A stretch of 64,000 bases of DNA from Pseudoips prasinana (GCA_951640165.1 OX621252.1:27673934-27737933), one strand, 5' to 3'; shown: positions 30,574 through 41,110, counted from the stretch's first letter. Made by a program: numbers and translations. The notes: generated from the letters alone by a model not told the origin.

Positions 30574-30945
30574 GACTGCCTCGTTGGTCTAGCGGTAGCG
30601 TGTTAAACCGCAGATAATGAGGTCCTGGGTTCAAATCCCGGGTCGGACCGAAAAGTGATTTTGGTATTTTTCCGTGAAAAGAAATTTCTCAGTATCAGCC
30701 CTAAGTCTGATAGTTGGCGGTATTACACCCCCGTGCCTCGGAGAGCACGTGAAGCCGACGGTCCTGTACCTGACCTCTTTCCGGTCGTGTCGCTAGTCGT
30801 CTTACCGTATCATGAGAGTGATGGAATAGAAAGTGTCCCTGTGTTTGCGCACACACTTGTGCACTATAATATGTCCTGCGCAATTGGCTACTCTCCATTG
30901 AGACTGGTCGCCGTGGTCGAAATTCGGCCAGGAGGACATTAATAT
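30574..30945 (+). mobile_element. tRNA-derived SINE, family D (copy 1)
   Basis: The head is a good tRNA-like part: TTGGTCTAGCGGTAGCGTG (box A) and GGTTCAAATCC (box B), 72 bases to GGTCGGACC. The body follows with CCGTGCCTCGGAGAGCACGT, TTCCGGTCGTGTCGCTAG and the end AAATTCGGCCAGGAGGACAT. A second copy in reverse is at 48528-48868. It could be mistaken for a tRNA gene, but its acceptor ends do not pair and the body is shared. Confidence 0.82.
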
Positions 30946-31285
30946 TATTGGAACGAAGTTCCTTATCGCGCGTTGTGAAAGGGGGCTAGACGGAAAAAAA
31001 TCTTACGAAAAGTTGTCACGACACTTTTTGCAGCTGTGCGGCGTGCGCATGTTTCTCTGTCTGTCTGTCTCTCTCTCTCTCTTTCTTATAGAAAGCAAGC
31101 CAGATATTTTCATTTCTATTTCGCATTGAACAGTGTGGTGTCGCGACGATTATTTTTGTTCAGTGTAGGTATACAGGTTTTTTGTACATAATAAATAATA
31201 AGAAATAATTTTGTTCTTACCGGGTGTCCCTTGACACCTCTCAAGTTTTACTGATATAACACGTAGTACAAACAAAAATTTGCCG
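30946..31285. other. Anonymous DNA with a (TC)n run
   Basis: TGTCTGTCTGTCTCTCTCTC at about 31060-31082. Nothing else recognised. Confidence 0.4.
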
Positions 31286-31622
31286 TGTGGTGACGGCGGT
31301 GAATACCAGAATATCATCATCCCATCTCATCTCGTGGGGGGCGTAGTTGACCCAAGGGTATATCTACCAGACGACGGGCAGCAGCTTCCTTCTCATGTCT
31401 GCTAAGCGTGACGATTATAGCGTACCTGCAAAAGCACCAAGGCAACATTTTTAGGGTATTTGTTTCCTATAGAAGAAAACAAAAGCGCTTAAACGCACCT
31501 AAGTGGTTTGTCTTCAGAAGACGCTGCTGCCAGTTTTCTGATAGATAATCCGTCAGAAAGACTCGTAATCCTCCAGGAGATGAGATGGAGTGATGATATT
31601 TGTCACCGTCAGTTACACGGCT
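31286..31622. repeat. Foldback of two inverted SINE E heads
   Basis: Left arm (about 31286-31400) contains GCCGTGTGGTGACGG, CATCCCATCTCATCTCGTGG, ACGGGCAGCAGC. The right arm (about 31505-31622) is its diverged reverse (GCTGCTGCCAG, GGAGATGAGATGGAGTGATG, CACCGTCAGTTACACGGC). About 105 bases lie between them. Two opposite copies of the family E head probably gave this. Confidence 0.72.
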
Positions 31623-31633
31623 AAATTTTTTTT

Positions 31634-31828
31634 TAAGACAACGCCCGCATTACGGATTTTAATCCCTGTGTCGCGGGGTACTTTACAAACTTTATAATAG
31701 GCGCACACAAATTACATCCAGACTCAGAACAAATATTTATGGGTGACACAAAAAGTTGTCCGGCGCGGGACTCGAACCCGCGACACGAAGTGGCGAGGTG
31801 ACTGTCTTAGCCGCTGAGCCACGCCTAA
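31634..31828 (-). mobile_element. tRNA-derived SINE, family C
   Basis: Reverse copy: AAGACAACGCCCGCATTACG, GCGGGGTACTTTACAAAC, box B reverse GGACTCGAACC, and the head TTAGCCGCTGAGCCACGCC. Nearly complete. Confidence 0.85.
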
Positions 31829-32389
31829 AGCAGGTAAATATATTTTACCATTTTTGTAACTATATGTCGGCCTCACAAATAGTTATGTTCTGCGGGGTTC
31901 GAATCCGATACACGAGGGTACCGATTTATTATCGAGGCTACCTTAAGCTAAACAAAACCTAATAATATTAGAATAATTACATAAATAACAAAAAAATGCG
32001 TAATATATTGGTGTGGCGTCGATTCTCTGAGTCCTGAGTCTGGATGCTATTATCTATATAAGTGTGTATTTACACACTTATATAGATATTACATAAGATA
32101 ACACACAACGAAAAGTAGTATATTAATTATCTTTTTAAAGATGAAAAAGTATATGTGATCACGGACAAATTCATTTTTTTTGTTACTTTAATACTGTATT
32201 TGACTATGTTTAGTAGAGCCTGATACGGACAAGTGTAGTTAATACCAAAGTACTGAATAATTTTCATTATTTCATTACTAGTGTCCTTTGTCAAGCTCTG
32301 CTTAGTTTGGGATCAGAAGACCGGATAAAAAAGTAAAATAAAAATTATTTTTATTTTTTTCAGAATGGAATTGTAATAAATCTAGGAAA
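31829..32389. other. Anonymous DNA with a hairpin and a SINE B tail
   Basis: Includes a perfect hairpin at 32052-32087 (17-base stem ATCTATATAAGTGTGTA, loop TT) and a family B tail fragment at 32283-32330 (CAAGCTCTGCTTAGTTTGGG). Confidence 0.5.
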
Positions 32390-32636
32390 AATAATATCTA
32401 GGGGCAATGTAACACAGATCATCCTAGCCCCAAACTAAGCAAAGCTTGTACTATGGTACCAGGCGACGATATACATACTTATATAGATAGATAAATACTT
32501 AAATACATAGAAAACATCCATGACTCAGAAACAAATGTTCGTGCTCATCACACAAATATTTGCACTTACCGGGATTCGAACCCAGGACCACAAGCTTCGT
32601 AGGCAGGAGCACTACCAACTAGGCTACGGTGACCGT
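32390..32636 (-). mobile_element. tRNA-derived SINE, family A (copy 3)
   Basis: Complete reverse copy: AATATCTAGGGGCAATG, CCCCAAACTAAGCAAAGCTT, box B reverse GGATTCGAACC, head CACTACCAACTAGGCTACGG. Confidence 0.88.
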
Positions 32637-32638
32637 CA

Positions 32639-32941
32639 TTGGTGAGTTATATTCTAATACATAACCCCTTTATTGTGATAACGGTTAACAATGAACTGTT
32701 TAATTCAACTGAAGTCGTGAATTTTAAAAAATCAACAATCAAACCAGAAAACCACAAAGTCGTTGACAATGTAGGAAGGGTCCTATCCATCCTTTTTCAA
32801 GATAATTGTGGATTTATTTCGGGATATGTCATGGCATTTACGTGCGTCTGCCTTTTGTATTCAACCTACACGATATATGAAAAGATTTTTCACGACAATT
32901 CTCTGCTTTTTGATAAAATAACTCATTATGATGACTTATGA
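32639..32941 (+). CDS. Unassigned 100-residue open frame, one membrane-like segment
   Basis: Open from the SINE A border with no ATG near the start; the first in-frame ATG is internal (codon of MAFTCV). The frame reads NPFIVITVNNELFNST, then FISGYVMAFTCVCLLYSTYT (hydrophobic, one possible membrane segment) and ends YEKIFHDN ... HYDDL before TGA at 32939-32941. It is the only frame here whose composition looks protein-like and is not a known mobile element part. It could be the last exon of a host gene, a decayed receptor or channel piece, or chance. I found no convincing splice acceptor and recognise no family. Confidence 0.2.
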   Translation: MVSYILIHNPFIVITVNNELFNSTEVVNFKKSTIKPENHKVVDNVGRVLSILFQDNCGFISGYVMAFTCVCLLYSTYTIYEKIFHDNSLLFDKITHYDDL

Positions 32942-33128
32942 GCGGCACAACACTTTATGTATCAACTGCTAAGTCAACAGATTTAGAAATTAATAATACT
33001 TGATATAAGTAGGATATATATGTTTAAAAAATTTGTTTAAAATAATTTTTAAACAGACTTTAAAGGCAAAAGTAAAATGACAAGCTTTTAATGTCTATTT
33101 TGAAAAGATTATTAACTAAAGTCAGTGT

Positions 33129-33383
33129 CACTGTTGATCCTGGTTAACGGGAGTTGCAGTGGTGGGTCAGAAACCTTCTTTCTGATTAAGTTCGTTGCAG
33201 GATCCAAGACATTTAAAGCGATTTCTCGTAACATGCCTGATCCTCCCCCCTCAGTGTCATTTCATTGTGTGCCACTGTTGATCCTGATTAACAGGAGTTG
33301 CAGTCGTGGGTAAGAAAGAAGGTTTCTTACCACGTGGAATCGCTTTAACTGTCTTGGATCCCGCAACGAATTTAATCAGAAAG
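33129..33383. repeat. Interleaved direct and inverted repeats
   Basis: CACTGTTGATCCTGGTTAAC with about 25 more bases at 33129-33173 returns directly at 33273-33317. The stretch 33167-33222 (CTTTCTGATTAAGTTCGTTG, GGATCCAAGACATTTAAAGC) returns inverted at 33313-33383. Looks like a DNA element that was partly duplicated. No coding capacity. Confidence 0.75.
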
Positions 33384-33839
33384 TAACAACCGATAAAAAA
33401 CTAAACCTGGCCATACGATAAAGTAAAGGGACTGTATACTACTGTATTTAGTCTTTGAAGTCTCCTTTTAAGCTAATAAAATCTGTTACTACAAACGTCA
33501 AAGGCACCCTTTTTGGGATTTATACCTCAGCTCGGGGCTTGACTTGGAAATGCATCAGAACGTTGATTTTTGGGAACCAACTTTTGTATAAGTGTCTGTC
33601 TATCTCAATACATGAAGATGGAGGATCAATGGGGCAATATTAATAAACCATGGGTCATTCGTGGAACTTACACCATCGGACACAAAGATTTCTACAGGCT
33701 GTTTCATGTACAATGCGCTCAAGACCACCATAAACTTATACCCTTTTTCACTGAACTACCAGGTGTAGGGAATATCCACCGCGTCATGCTGTAGCTCTTT
33801 GCTTCTTCTTACCTCACACTACATCTTCACTTACCATCA
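33384..33839. other. Anonymous DNA
   Basis: Two short plus frames (33455-33643 and 33570-33794) overlap; no domain. The second contains ARGLTWK-like and VQCAQDHHKLIP text that I cannot place. Confidence 0.3.
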
Positions 33840-34075
33840 GGGGCTCTACCGGCTAAGTCGCTAAACATCGATTTCTTAAATGGCGTTCAAATAAATAAAG
33901 GTTAAAAATGACTTAATCAATCGTTAAAGCGGCTTCCGTGAGCACATGTGACGTCATAAATGGTCCGGAATCGATTGTCAACGTTGAAGCAGATTTAACG
34001 ATTGATTAAGTAATTTTTAACCGTTATTTATTTGAACGCCATTTATGAAATCGATGTTTGGCGACTTAGCCGGTA
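33840..34075. mobile_element. MITE, second copy of the 15687 family
   Basis: GGGGCTCTACCGGCTAAGTC at the left end and the complement GACTTAGCCGGTAGC at the right, same 80-base arms and same centre (GACGTCATAAATGGTCCGGA). The flanking duplication is not clear. Confidence 0.82.
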
Positions 34076-34697
34076 GCGGACCAGGAGAGATTGTGGTCAA
34101 GCGCAAACCCATCACCCATCATGTATAAAAAAATATCATATATTCCTTAAAAAAAATAAGCATTTGTGCTTGTGCATTGCCTCGTATTACCATTAATCTC
34201 GTGTGTTTTAGCATTTTTCGGGTTTTCAGCACAATTCAGCAATGGTTCATTCCTCGTTCACTCTGGAATACGACACTTAGTTAAATTTTATCGAAACGAT
34301 TAAAGGCTGTGGACAAATCGCGATTGCCTCGCAAACAGGGTCAGACGCGAGTGCTGGGTAAACTACACCCGCGGCCTGTAAACAACTTGAGGGTAGCGGG
34401 CACTTGCGGGTATGTTGCATCGTGCATCGAATTCTTGATATATATGTACTTAAAAAGAAGTGGTTGGTTATCAATCTTTGAGTATAACGTTTAAGAGGCT
34501 GACAGCCGACCATTTTATTGTTTACTCCAATCCCACCCATATCAGCTGACATCATCATCATATTAGAGGTCGCCTTTTAAAACCTTAAGTAACATTATCA
34601 CAGGAAATTAGACTATTCTGAAATAAGTTACATGGTTTTGCATGTTAAAATGTGACATTGAAATGAAATGACAATTTCATATACGTTTGACAAACAC
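34076..34697. other. Anonymous DNA
   Basis: A GC-richer patch at 34320-34410 has no recognised content. Confidence 0.3.
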
Positions 34698-34822
34698 AAA
34701 ACACACCCAGACTCAAAAAAATTGCTTAAGGGTCACAAAAATAGTTATCTTGTGTGTGAATCAAACCCGGGATACGTAGTAGCGAGGTGACCATCTTAAC
34801 CGCTGTGCCACACGTGCAGTGA
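34698..34822 (-). mobile_element. tRNA-derived SINE, family C, 3'-truncated
   Basis: ACACACCCAGACTCA, CCCGGGATACGTAGTAGCGA, TCTTAACCGCTGTGCCACAC: reverse of the head and the first body part. Confidence 0.7.
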
Positions 34823-35544
34823 CCTATGCTCATATCGCTATATGTACATACAGACAGCATGAGCTCTGATTTAAGACGCGAACACGCGGTCATCGATTTA
34901 CAATGTAAATTAGCATTTACGTTGCAAAGCAACCTTAATACAATATAGAATACTATTATTATATTTACGCGTTCGTGTCTTAAGGGGCAACTTACTGGTC
35001 CAAATAGATTGAAACATATTACTGTAGTTCGCAAGTTAGAGTCATAGAGGACTACTTACTAATCCAATTAACTCTAAACATATTACTATTACGCTTCGTG
35101 ATATAAAACTCCGTAGTTCACGAGTTCAAGTTCTACCACACTTAAATATATATACAACTCATTTTAAACGTGTCGGAAACTTGATATTACTCTGTCAAAA
35201 CAACTTCATCACAGAAAGCGAAGAAAATTATGCAGTTATATAATTAGAACCAGTAAATTTTTTAAACCTATTTAACTAAAATCTTGTTGTTGTATAGCTT
35301 AAGTAGATCTTTATTAAGATAACAATAAGAGAGAAGTCAAGCAATTTACGCGTTTCCGGTTGCCTTTTGTTTTTTGCTGGAAAGTTTTTTTTTGGGATGG
35401 AATGTCACCGAGGTCCATAAGAAGATTATGAGGCCCTTAAAACGCATGCACTGCAGTTTGAGACCTGAGCGCGAGAACGTGGTAGGAGAGAAAAGTCTTT
35501 CCCTAAAAAGTTTCGATCCGTTTACGTATAGGTAAGTTTGTGAT
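34823..35544. other. Anonymous DNA with an inverted piece of the 5S SINE tail
   Basis: GAGACCTGAGCGCGAGAACG at about 35459 is the inverted form of a sequence at about 35612-35631, so part of the following SINE tail is present twice in opposite orientation. Confidence 0.45.
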
Positions 35545-35820
35545 CATGGATAATGTTCAAAAGCCGAAAGCCGAAGCCGATGCGTATCCCACAGGCTTTC
35601 GCCTACAACATCCCCGCGCTCAGGTCTCAACTTGTCGCGCTAGGGCAACACATGCCTCATGGCTACAACCAAGGCTGACAGCTTATAGTGCCCTCCGAAG
35701 CACGAAAACGCACAGAAATTAAACCACTTTGGTGGTAACCCATCTATGGACTGATGGCCAGCCTAGTTGCTTAACCTCGCCAATCACGGACCGGTGAGAG
35801 CATCTGGCTATGAGCACCAT
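35545..35820 (-). mobile_element. 5S rRNA-derived SINE (copy 2)
   Basis: On the minus strand: CTCACCGGTCCGTGATTGGC, GAGGTTAAGCAACTAGGC (5S box A area), AGATGGGTTACCACC (5S box C area), then GTGCTTCGGAGGGCAC. The tail beyond differs from copy 1 (GACCTGAGCGCGGGGATGTT), so the family has at least two tail forms. Confidence 0.78.
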
Positions 35821-36167
35821 AGAATTATATTTTAAAAAATATTCTTTTTTTAAATAAAGTGAGCACTAATAAATCACAATCATTTCAAAAATTTTTCATC
35901 GAAATAAAATAGCCAAATAACATTAAATGTAAAACTCGGAACTCGAATTACTTTCATTCCATCCCAGTTTTAAATTAACCCATTTTTTTGTATACACTCA
36001 TATAAAAATGCGAACAATATGCGTCTGTACCAAAAGTCCATTATTTTAACCCCGCTACGTAATCGACAAAAGAAAAAGCAGCATCAACAAAACTGAAATG
36101 GAATGGGCTCCATTCAATGGTGGATGTTCTAGAATGAACCTCTATATGCAACTTCGAATGGGAGTAC
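35821..36167. other. Anonymous AT-rich DNA
   Basis: Nothing recognised. Confidence 0.3.
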
Positions 36168-36218
36168 AAAAAACCGGCCAAGTGCGAGTCGGACTCGCGT
36201 ACAAAGGGTTCCGTACCA

Positions 36219-36774
36219 TCACACTAATATTATAAAGGCGAAAGTTTGTGAGTGTGTCACTGTGTGAGTGTGTATGTTTGTTACTTCTTCACGACTAAAC
36301 GGCTCAAGCAATTTTAATAAAATTTGGTATAAAGTTAGCTGACTCCCTGGATTAACACATCTATACATATAATAAAATCGTAGGAAAGTCAAAACTGTAC
36401 ATTGAATATCTATACATATTTACTACATATAATAAAATCGTAGGAAAGTCAAAACTGTACATTGAATATTTAAAAAAAATGATACTTGGGGCATGATCAA
36501 CAATCGATATCGAGGCCAAAAATATAGTTTTTAGAATTTTTGTCTGTATGTATGTCCGGGCTAATCTCAAAAGCTTTTGCATGGATTTACTTAAAATTTT
36601 GCATGAATATTACTAAGAGGTCGGGTCAACATATAGGCTATATTATCACGCTATCGCCTATGGGGGAGGAGCTGTGATGATTTATAAAGTTTAACACGGG
36701 TAAAACCGCGGGGCACAGCTAGTAGGCTATAATTCAAAAAGTTGAACGCGGGTAAAACTGCGGAGCACAGCTAG
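36219..36774 (+). mobile_element. Helitron H1 inside element T
   Basis: TCACACTAATATTATAAAGG start and CGGAGCACAGCTAG end, with hairpin CGCGGGTAAAACTGCGG just before. It lies exactly between A and T of the target. Itself split by H2 at 36360-36722; the outer sequence is only about 190 bases long, so it is a short derivative. Confidence 0.85.
36360..36722 (+). mobile_element. Helitron H2 inside Helitron H1
   Basis: TCTATACATATAATAAAATC start, hairpin CACGGGTAAAACCGCGG, end GGCACAGCTAG. It sits between A36359 and T36723; removing it restores ATTAACACATAGGCTA in H1. The first 60 bases are partly repeated in tandem (36361 and 36421 both carry ATAATAAAATCGTAGG). Confidence 0.88.
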
Positions 36775-37013
36775 TAATCTATAAAAACGGGCAAAAAATT
36801 CACGTTTCTTGTATGGGAGCCCCCTTAAATATTTATTGTATTTTGTTTTTTAGTATTTGTTGTTATAGCGGCAACAGAAATACATCCTCTGTGAAAATTT
36901 ACTACTATCACGGTTCATGAGATACAGCCTGGTGACAGATGGACAGTCAGACAGACAGCGTAGTCTTAATAATAGGGTCCCGTTTTACCCCTTGGGTACC
37001 AAACCCTAAAAAA

Positions 37014-37703
37014 GCGTACTGACGAACGCATAACTTCTTTGTGTTGATGATGTGGGTTGAACTGTCAAAAGGTTGAGTATTTATTTACTTTTGTAAAATT
37101 TTAAACTTATTTAATCTAAAACACAGGTAGATTTTAGTTTTGAATTCAATTCAAATTCAAAATTCATTTATTCCATTACCAATACGAGTTAATTTTCAAT
37201 ACTTTTAATTTAACGTATTATTAACAAAATATCCAAATAATATTTACCAAATCGAGTATCCATCACTGGCGTTTTACTTTAACTCCAATTTTTCGTCATT
37301 TAATTGACTTCATTAAGTTTAAGTTTTTTAAGAATTCATTTGTAAAATTTACAATTGGGGATTTTAATAGGATTTATAACAAGAAGCCAGTCTGGAAGAC
37401 TAAATATGGAAAATATTAATTGCATAATTTTTATAATGAAAAATGTAGTTGATTTCTATACAGTTAGATGTATGTAGTACGAGTTTACTGACCCGACAAA
37501 TGCCTACAGGTATATTTAAAGGTAACATTATGCTTAATAGCTAGAGTACAGAACACTCTCTATAAAACTGTTTCATACAAACTATCATAACATAGCTGTT
37601 GCGAGTAATGCTTCCATAGTATGGCTATAAAGGCATTCACACCAGATGGTACTCAGTAAGACACGCAAGCAAAGTGGTTTCTGCATATCTGAGAAGCGAA
37701 ACT
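37014..37703. other. Anonymous DNA and a segment shared with 41.9-42.1 kb
   Basis: 37190-37400 (ATATTTACCAAATC, GTAAAATTTACAATTGGGGA, AAGAAGCCAGTCTGGAAGA) is homologous to 41920-42103 on the other side of the satellite array. The rest is unassigned. Confidence 0.6.
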
Positions 37704-40664
37704 ATGCGCTTGTTAGGCGCAATTTAAGATAGCCGGACGTGGACACTGCTATTAGGCGAGACTGGAATATGGTAGTGTTAAGTTCTACAGGGTGCAATAT
37801 TTAACGTGACATACATACAAGATTTTGAATTTAAAATTAGAACTTTGCGAGTAGAAGCCAGAGTTCAATCCCGACCCAAGATAAATCTTTGTGTGTAGAG
37901 CACGATTATTTCTTCTGTGTCTGGGAATAATTTATCTATAGATAATACACACACATTTAGCAATATTTGAGTATGTCTATCAGTTGCCTGGTTGCCATAG
38001 TAAAGGGTCTGCCTAGTTTCGCAGTTCGTTAGGTGTCCAAGTATATTTAAGGTATCTATAGCTGAGTTCTGAAGCTGCCCAATAGGTTCAATGGTAATTT
38101 TTTTATGCGCTTGTTAGGCGCAATTTAAGATAGCCGGACGTGGACACCGCTATTAGGCGAGACTGGAATATGGTAGTGTTAAGTTCTACAGGGTGCAATA
38201 TTTAACGTGACTTACATACAAGATTTTGAATTTAAAATCAGGACTTTGCGAGTAGAAGCCAGAGTTCAATCCCGACCCAAGATAAATCTTTGTGTCATGA
38301 GGACGATTATTTCTTCTTAGTCTGGGAGTAATTTATCTATAATATACATACATTTAAAAATATTTGACTATGTTTATCAGTTGTCTGGTTTCCATAGTAC
38401 AGGTTCTGCCTAGTTTGGGAGAGTGTTAGTTGTCCAAATATATTAAAGGTATCTATAGCTGAGTTCTAAAGTTGCCAAATAGGTTGAATGGTAATTTTTT
38501 TATGCGCTGGTTAGGCGCAATTTAAGATAGCCGGACGTAGACACCACTATTAGGCGAGACTTGAATATAGTAGTGTTAAGTTCTATAGGGTGCAATATTT
38601 AACGTGACTTACATACAAGATTTTGAATTTAAAATTAGAACTTTGCGAGTAGAAGCCACAGTTCAATCCCGACCCAAGATAAATCTTTGTGTGTAGAGCA
38701 GGATTATTTCTTCAGGGTCTGGGATTAATTTATCTATAGATACATTTAGCAATATTTGAGTATGTCTATCAGTTGCCTGGTTGCCATAGTACAGGCTCTG
38801 CCTAGTTTGGCAGTCCGTTAGGTGACCAAATATATTTAGGTATCTATAGCTGAGTTCTAAAGTTGCCCAATAGGTTGAATGGTAATTTTTTTATGCGTTG
38901 GTTAGGCGCAATTTAATATAGCCGGACGTAGACACCGCTATTAGGCGAGACTTGAATATGGTAGTGTTAAGTTCTACAGGGTGCAATATTTAACGTGACT
39001 TACATACAAGTTTTTGAAATTGAAATTAGAACTTTGCGAGTAGAGTTCAACCCCGACCCAAGATAAATCGTTGTGTCATTTCTTCTGTGTCTGGGAGTAA
39101 TTTATCTATAATACACATACATTTGAAAATATTTGAGTATGTTTATCAGTTGTCTCGTTTCCATAGTACAGGTTCTGCCTAGTTTGGGAGTGTGTTAGCT
39201 GTCCAAATATAATTAAGGTATCTATGGCTGAGTTCTGGAGTTGCCCAATAGCTTGAATGGTAATTTTTTATGCGCTTGTTAGGCGCAATTTAAGATAGCC
39301 GGACGTAGACACCGCTATTAGCTGAGACTTGAATATGGTAGTGTTAAGTTCTACAGGGTGCAATATTTAACGTGACTTACATACAAGATTTTGAATTTAA
39401 AATTAGAACTTTGCGAGTAGAAGCCACAGTTCAAACCCGACTCAAGATAAATCTTTGTGTGTAGAGCAGGATTATTTCTTCAGGGTCTGGGATTAATTTA
39501 TCTATAGATACATTTAGCAATATTTGAGTATGTCTATCAGTTGCCTGGTTGCCATAGTACAGGCTCTGCCTAGTTTGGCAGTCCGTTAGGTGACCAAATA
39601 TATTTAAGGTATCTATAGCTGAGTTCTAAAGTTGCCCAATAGGTTGAATGGTAATTTTTTTATGCGTTGGTTAGGCGCAATTTGATATAGCCGGACGTAG
39701 ACACCGCTATTAGGCGAGACTTGAATATGGTAGTGTTAAGTTCTACAGGGTGCAATATTTAACGTGACTTACATACAAGATTTTGAATTTAAAATTAGAA
39801 CTTTGCGAGTAGAGTTCAACCCCGACCCAAGATAAATCTTTGTGTCATTGTCTGGGAGTAATTTATCTATAATACACATACATTTAAAAATATTTGAGTA
39901 TGTCTATCAGTTGCCTGGTTGCCATAGTAGAGGCTCTGCCTAGTTTGACAGTCCGTTAGGTGTCCAAATATATTAAAAGTATCTATAGCTGAGTTCTGAA
40001 GTTGCCCAATAGGTTGAATGGTAATTTTTTTATGCGCTGGTTAGGCGCAATTTAAGATAGCTGGACGTGGACACCGCTATTAGGCGAGACTGGAATATGG
40101 TAGTGTTAAGTTCTACAGGGTGCAATATTTCACGTGACTTACATACAAGATTTTGAATTTAAAATTAGAACTTTGCGAGTAGAAGCCAGAGTTCAACCCC
40201 GACCCAAGATAAATCTTTGTGTGAGTAGCACGATTATTACTTCAGTTTTGTTATCTATAATTCACATACAGGTCACCGTAGTCTAGTTGGTAGTGCTTCT
40301 GCCTACGAAACTTTTGGTCCTGGGTTCGAATCCCGGTAAGTGCAAATATTTGTGTGATGAGCACGAACATTTGTTTCTGAGTCATGGATGTTTTCTAGGT
40401 ATTTAAGTATTTATCTATCTATATAAGTATGTATATCCTCTCCTGGTACCTATAGTACAAGCTTTGCTTAGTTTGGGGCTAGGATGATCTGTGTGACATT
40501 GTCCCTAGATATTTATTGTTTAAAAATATTTAAGTATGTTAATCAGTTGTCTGGTTTCCATAGTACAGGTTCTGCCTAGTTTGGCAGTGTGTTAGTTGTC
40601 CAAATATATTTAAGGTATCTATGGCTGAGTTCTGAAGACGCGCAATAGGTTGAATTGTTATTTT
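37704..40664 (+). repeat. Tandem satellite of seven ~390-bp monomers
   Basis: The landmark ATGCG(C/T)T...GTTAGGCGCAATTT recurs at 37704, 38105, 38502, 38893, 39270, 39662 and 40032 (spacings 401, 397, 391, 377, 392, 370). Each monomer has a unique first half (GATAGCCGGACGT, ACAGGGTGCAATATTTAACG) and a second half that looks like a SINE (GAGTTCAATCCCGACCC, AAGATAAATCTTTGTGTG, GTACAGGCTCTGCCTAGTTT). Monomers 3 and 5 resemble each other closely, as do the first halves of 4 and 6. The last monomer is interrupted by SINE A. No coding frame. Confidence 0.95.
40271..40517 (+). mobile_element. tRNA-derived SINE, family A, in the last satellite monomer
   Basis: Complete copy. It interrupts the monomer text ATACA / TTTAAAAATATTT, which continues after the SINE. 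No clear target duplication. Confidence 0.88.
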
Positions 40665-40687
40665 TTTAATTTAATAAGACAAGACTC

Positions 40688-40735
40688 GCACTTGGGAAAT
40701 AAATCCCTAAGTCGCGGGGTACTTATAAAGATTTA
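40688..40735 (-). mobile_element. SINE family C tail fragment
   Basis: AAATCCCTAAGTCGCGGGGT then ACTTATAAAG matches the family C tail in reverse. Confidence 0.45.
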
Positions 40736-40739
40736 ATTG

Positions 40740-41110
40740 TAGTCGGGCAGCAGCGCCACCTGTGTAGGTACTAGCTACCACCTTACTGCTGTCGCCAACT
40801 CGCATGCCAAGCGTGGTGACTAAGGGTCAGCGCAGACAGAGAGGAGCGCAGCGGAGAGGATTTTATTAAGGCACTAGAAAATCAACTTTAGAGCTATAGG
40901 AATAAAGTGCATATATGCTTGAACCTGACAAAATGCTCGCGCAGTCTCGCGCATTATAATGTTCAAGCATACATGCACTTTATTTCAATAATTTTAAATT
41001 TGATTTTCTAGTGCCTTAATAAAATCCTCTCCGCTGCGCTCCTCTCGGTCTGCGTTGACCCTAAGGCAAACCCTTCCAAATGGCTGTTATAGAAACCTTT
41101 ATGAAATATC
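40740..41110 (+). mobile_element. SINE family E fragment split by a MITE
   Basis: GTCGCCAACTCGCATGCCAA then GCGTGGTGAC stands left of the MITE, and GGCAAACCCTTCCAAATGG right of it; joined they match the family E text at 48990-49040. Confidence 0.6.
40824..41061. mobile_element. Harbinger-type MITE with TAA duplication
   Basis: 238 bp. Arms GGGTCAGCGCAGACAGAGAG and its complement, extending about 100 bases (GGATTTTATTAAGGCACTAG, AAAATCAA, GCATATATGCTTGAAC). Flanked by TAA at 40821-40823 and 41062-41064. A 3-bp TAA/TTA duplication is the PIF/Harbinger rule. No gene, so it is non-autonomous. Confidence 0.88.

Larger units (their letters stand above)
36168..37013 (+). mobile_element. MITE-like element T (copy 3), holding nested Helitrons
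   Basis: AAAAACCGGCCAAGTGCGAG start, GGGTACCAAACCCTAAAAAA end, with the family text GTTATAGCGGCAACAG. A 556-bp Helitron unit sits between A36218 and T36775. Confidence 0.85.

Noticed and set aside
30574..30650. Possible functional tRNA gene
   Set aside because: Boxes A and B are good, but the acceptor ends do not pair and the sequence continues into a body shared with 48528-48868. It is the head of a SINE.
36361..36582. 73-residue protein with internal repeat
   Set aside because: It is a reverse-frame reading of the doubled 5' end of Helitron H2.
37704..40664. CRISPR-like array
   Set aside because: The repeats are whole ~390-bp monomers in tandem without a short repeat and unique spacers, and the DNA is eukaryotic.
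40971..41064. Rho-independent terminator or regulatory hairpin
   Set aside because: The inverted repeats are the arms of a MITE with target duplications, and bacterial signals do not apply here.
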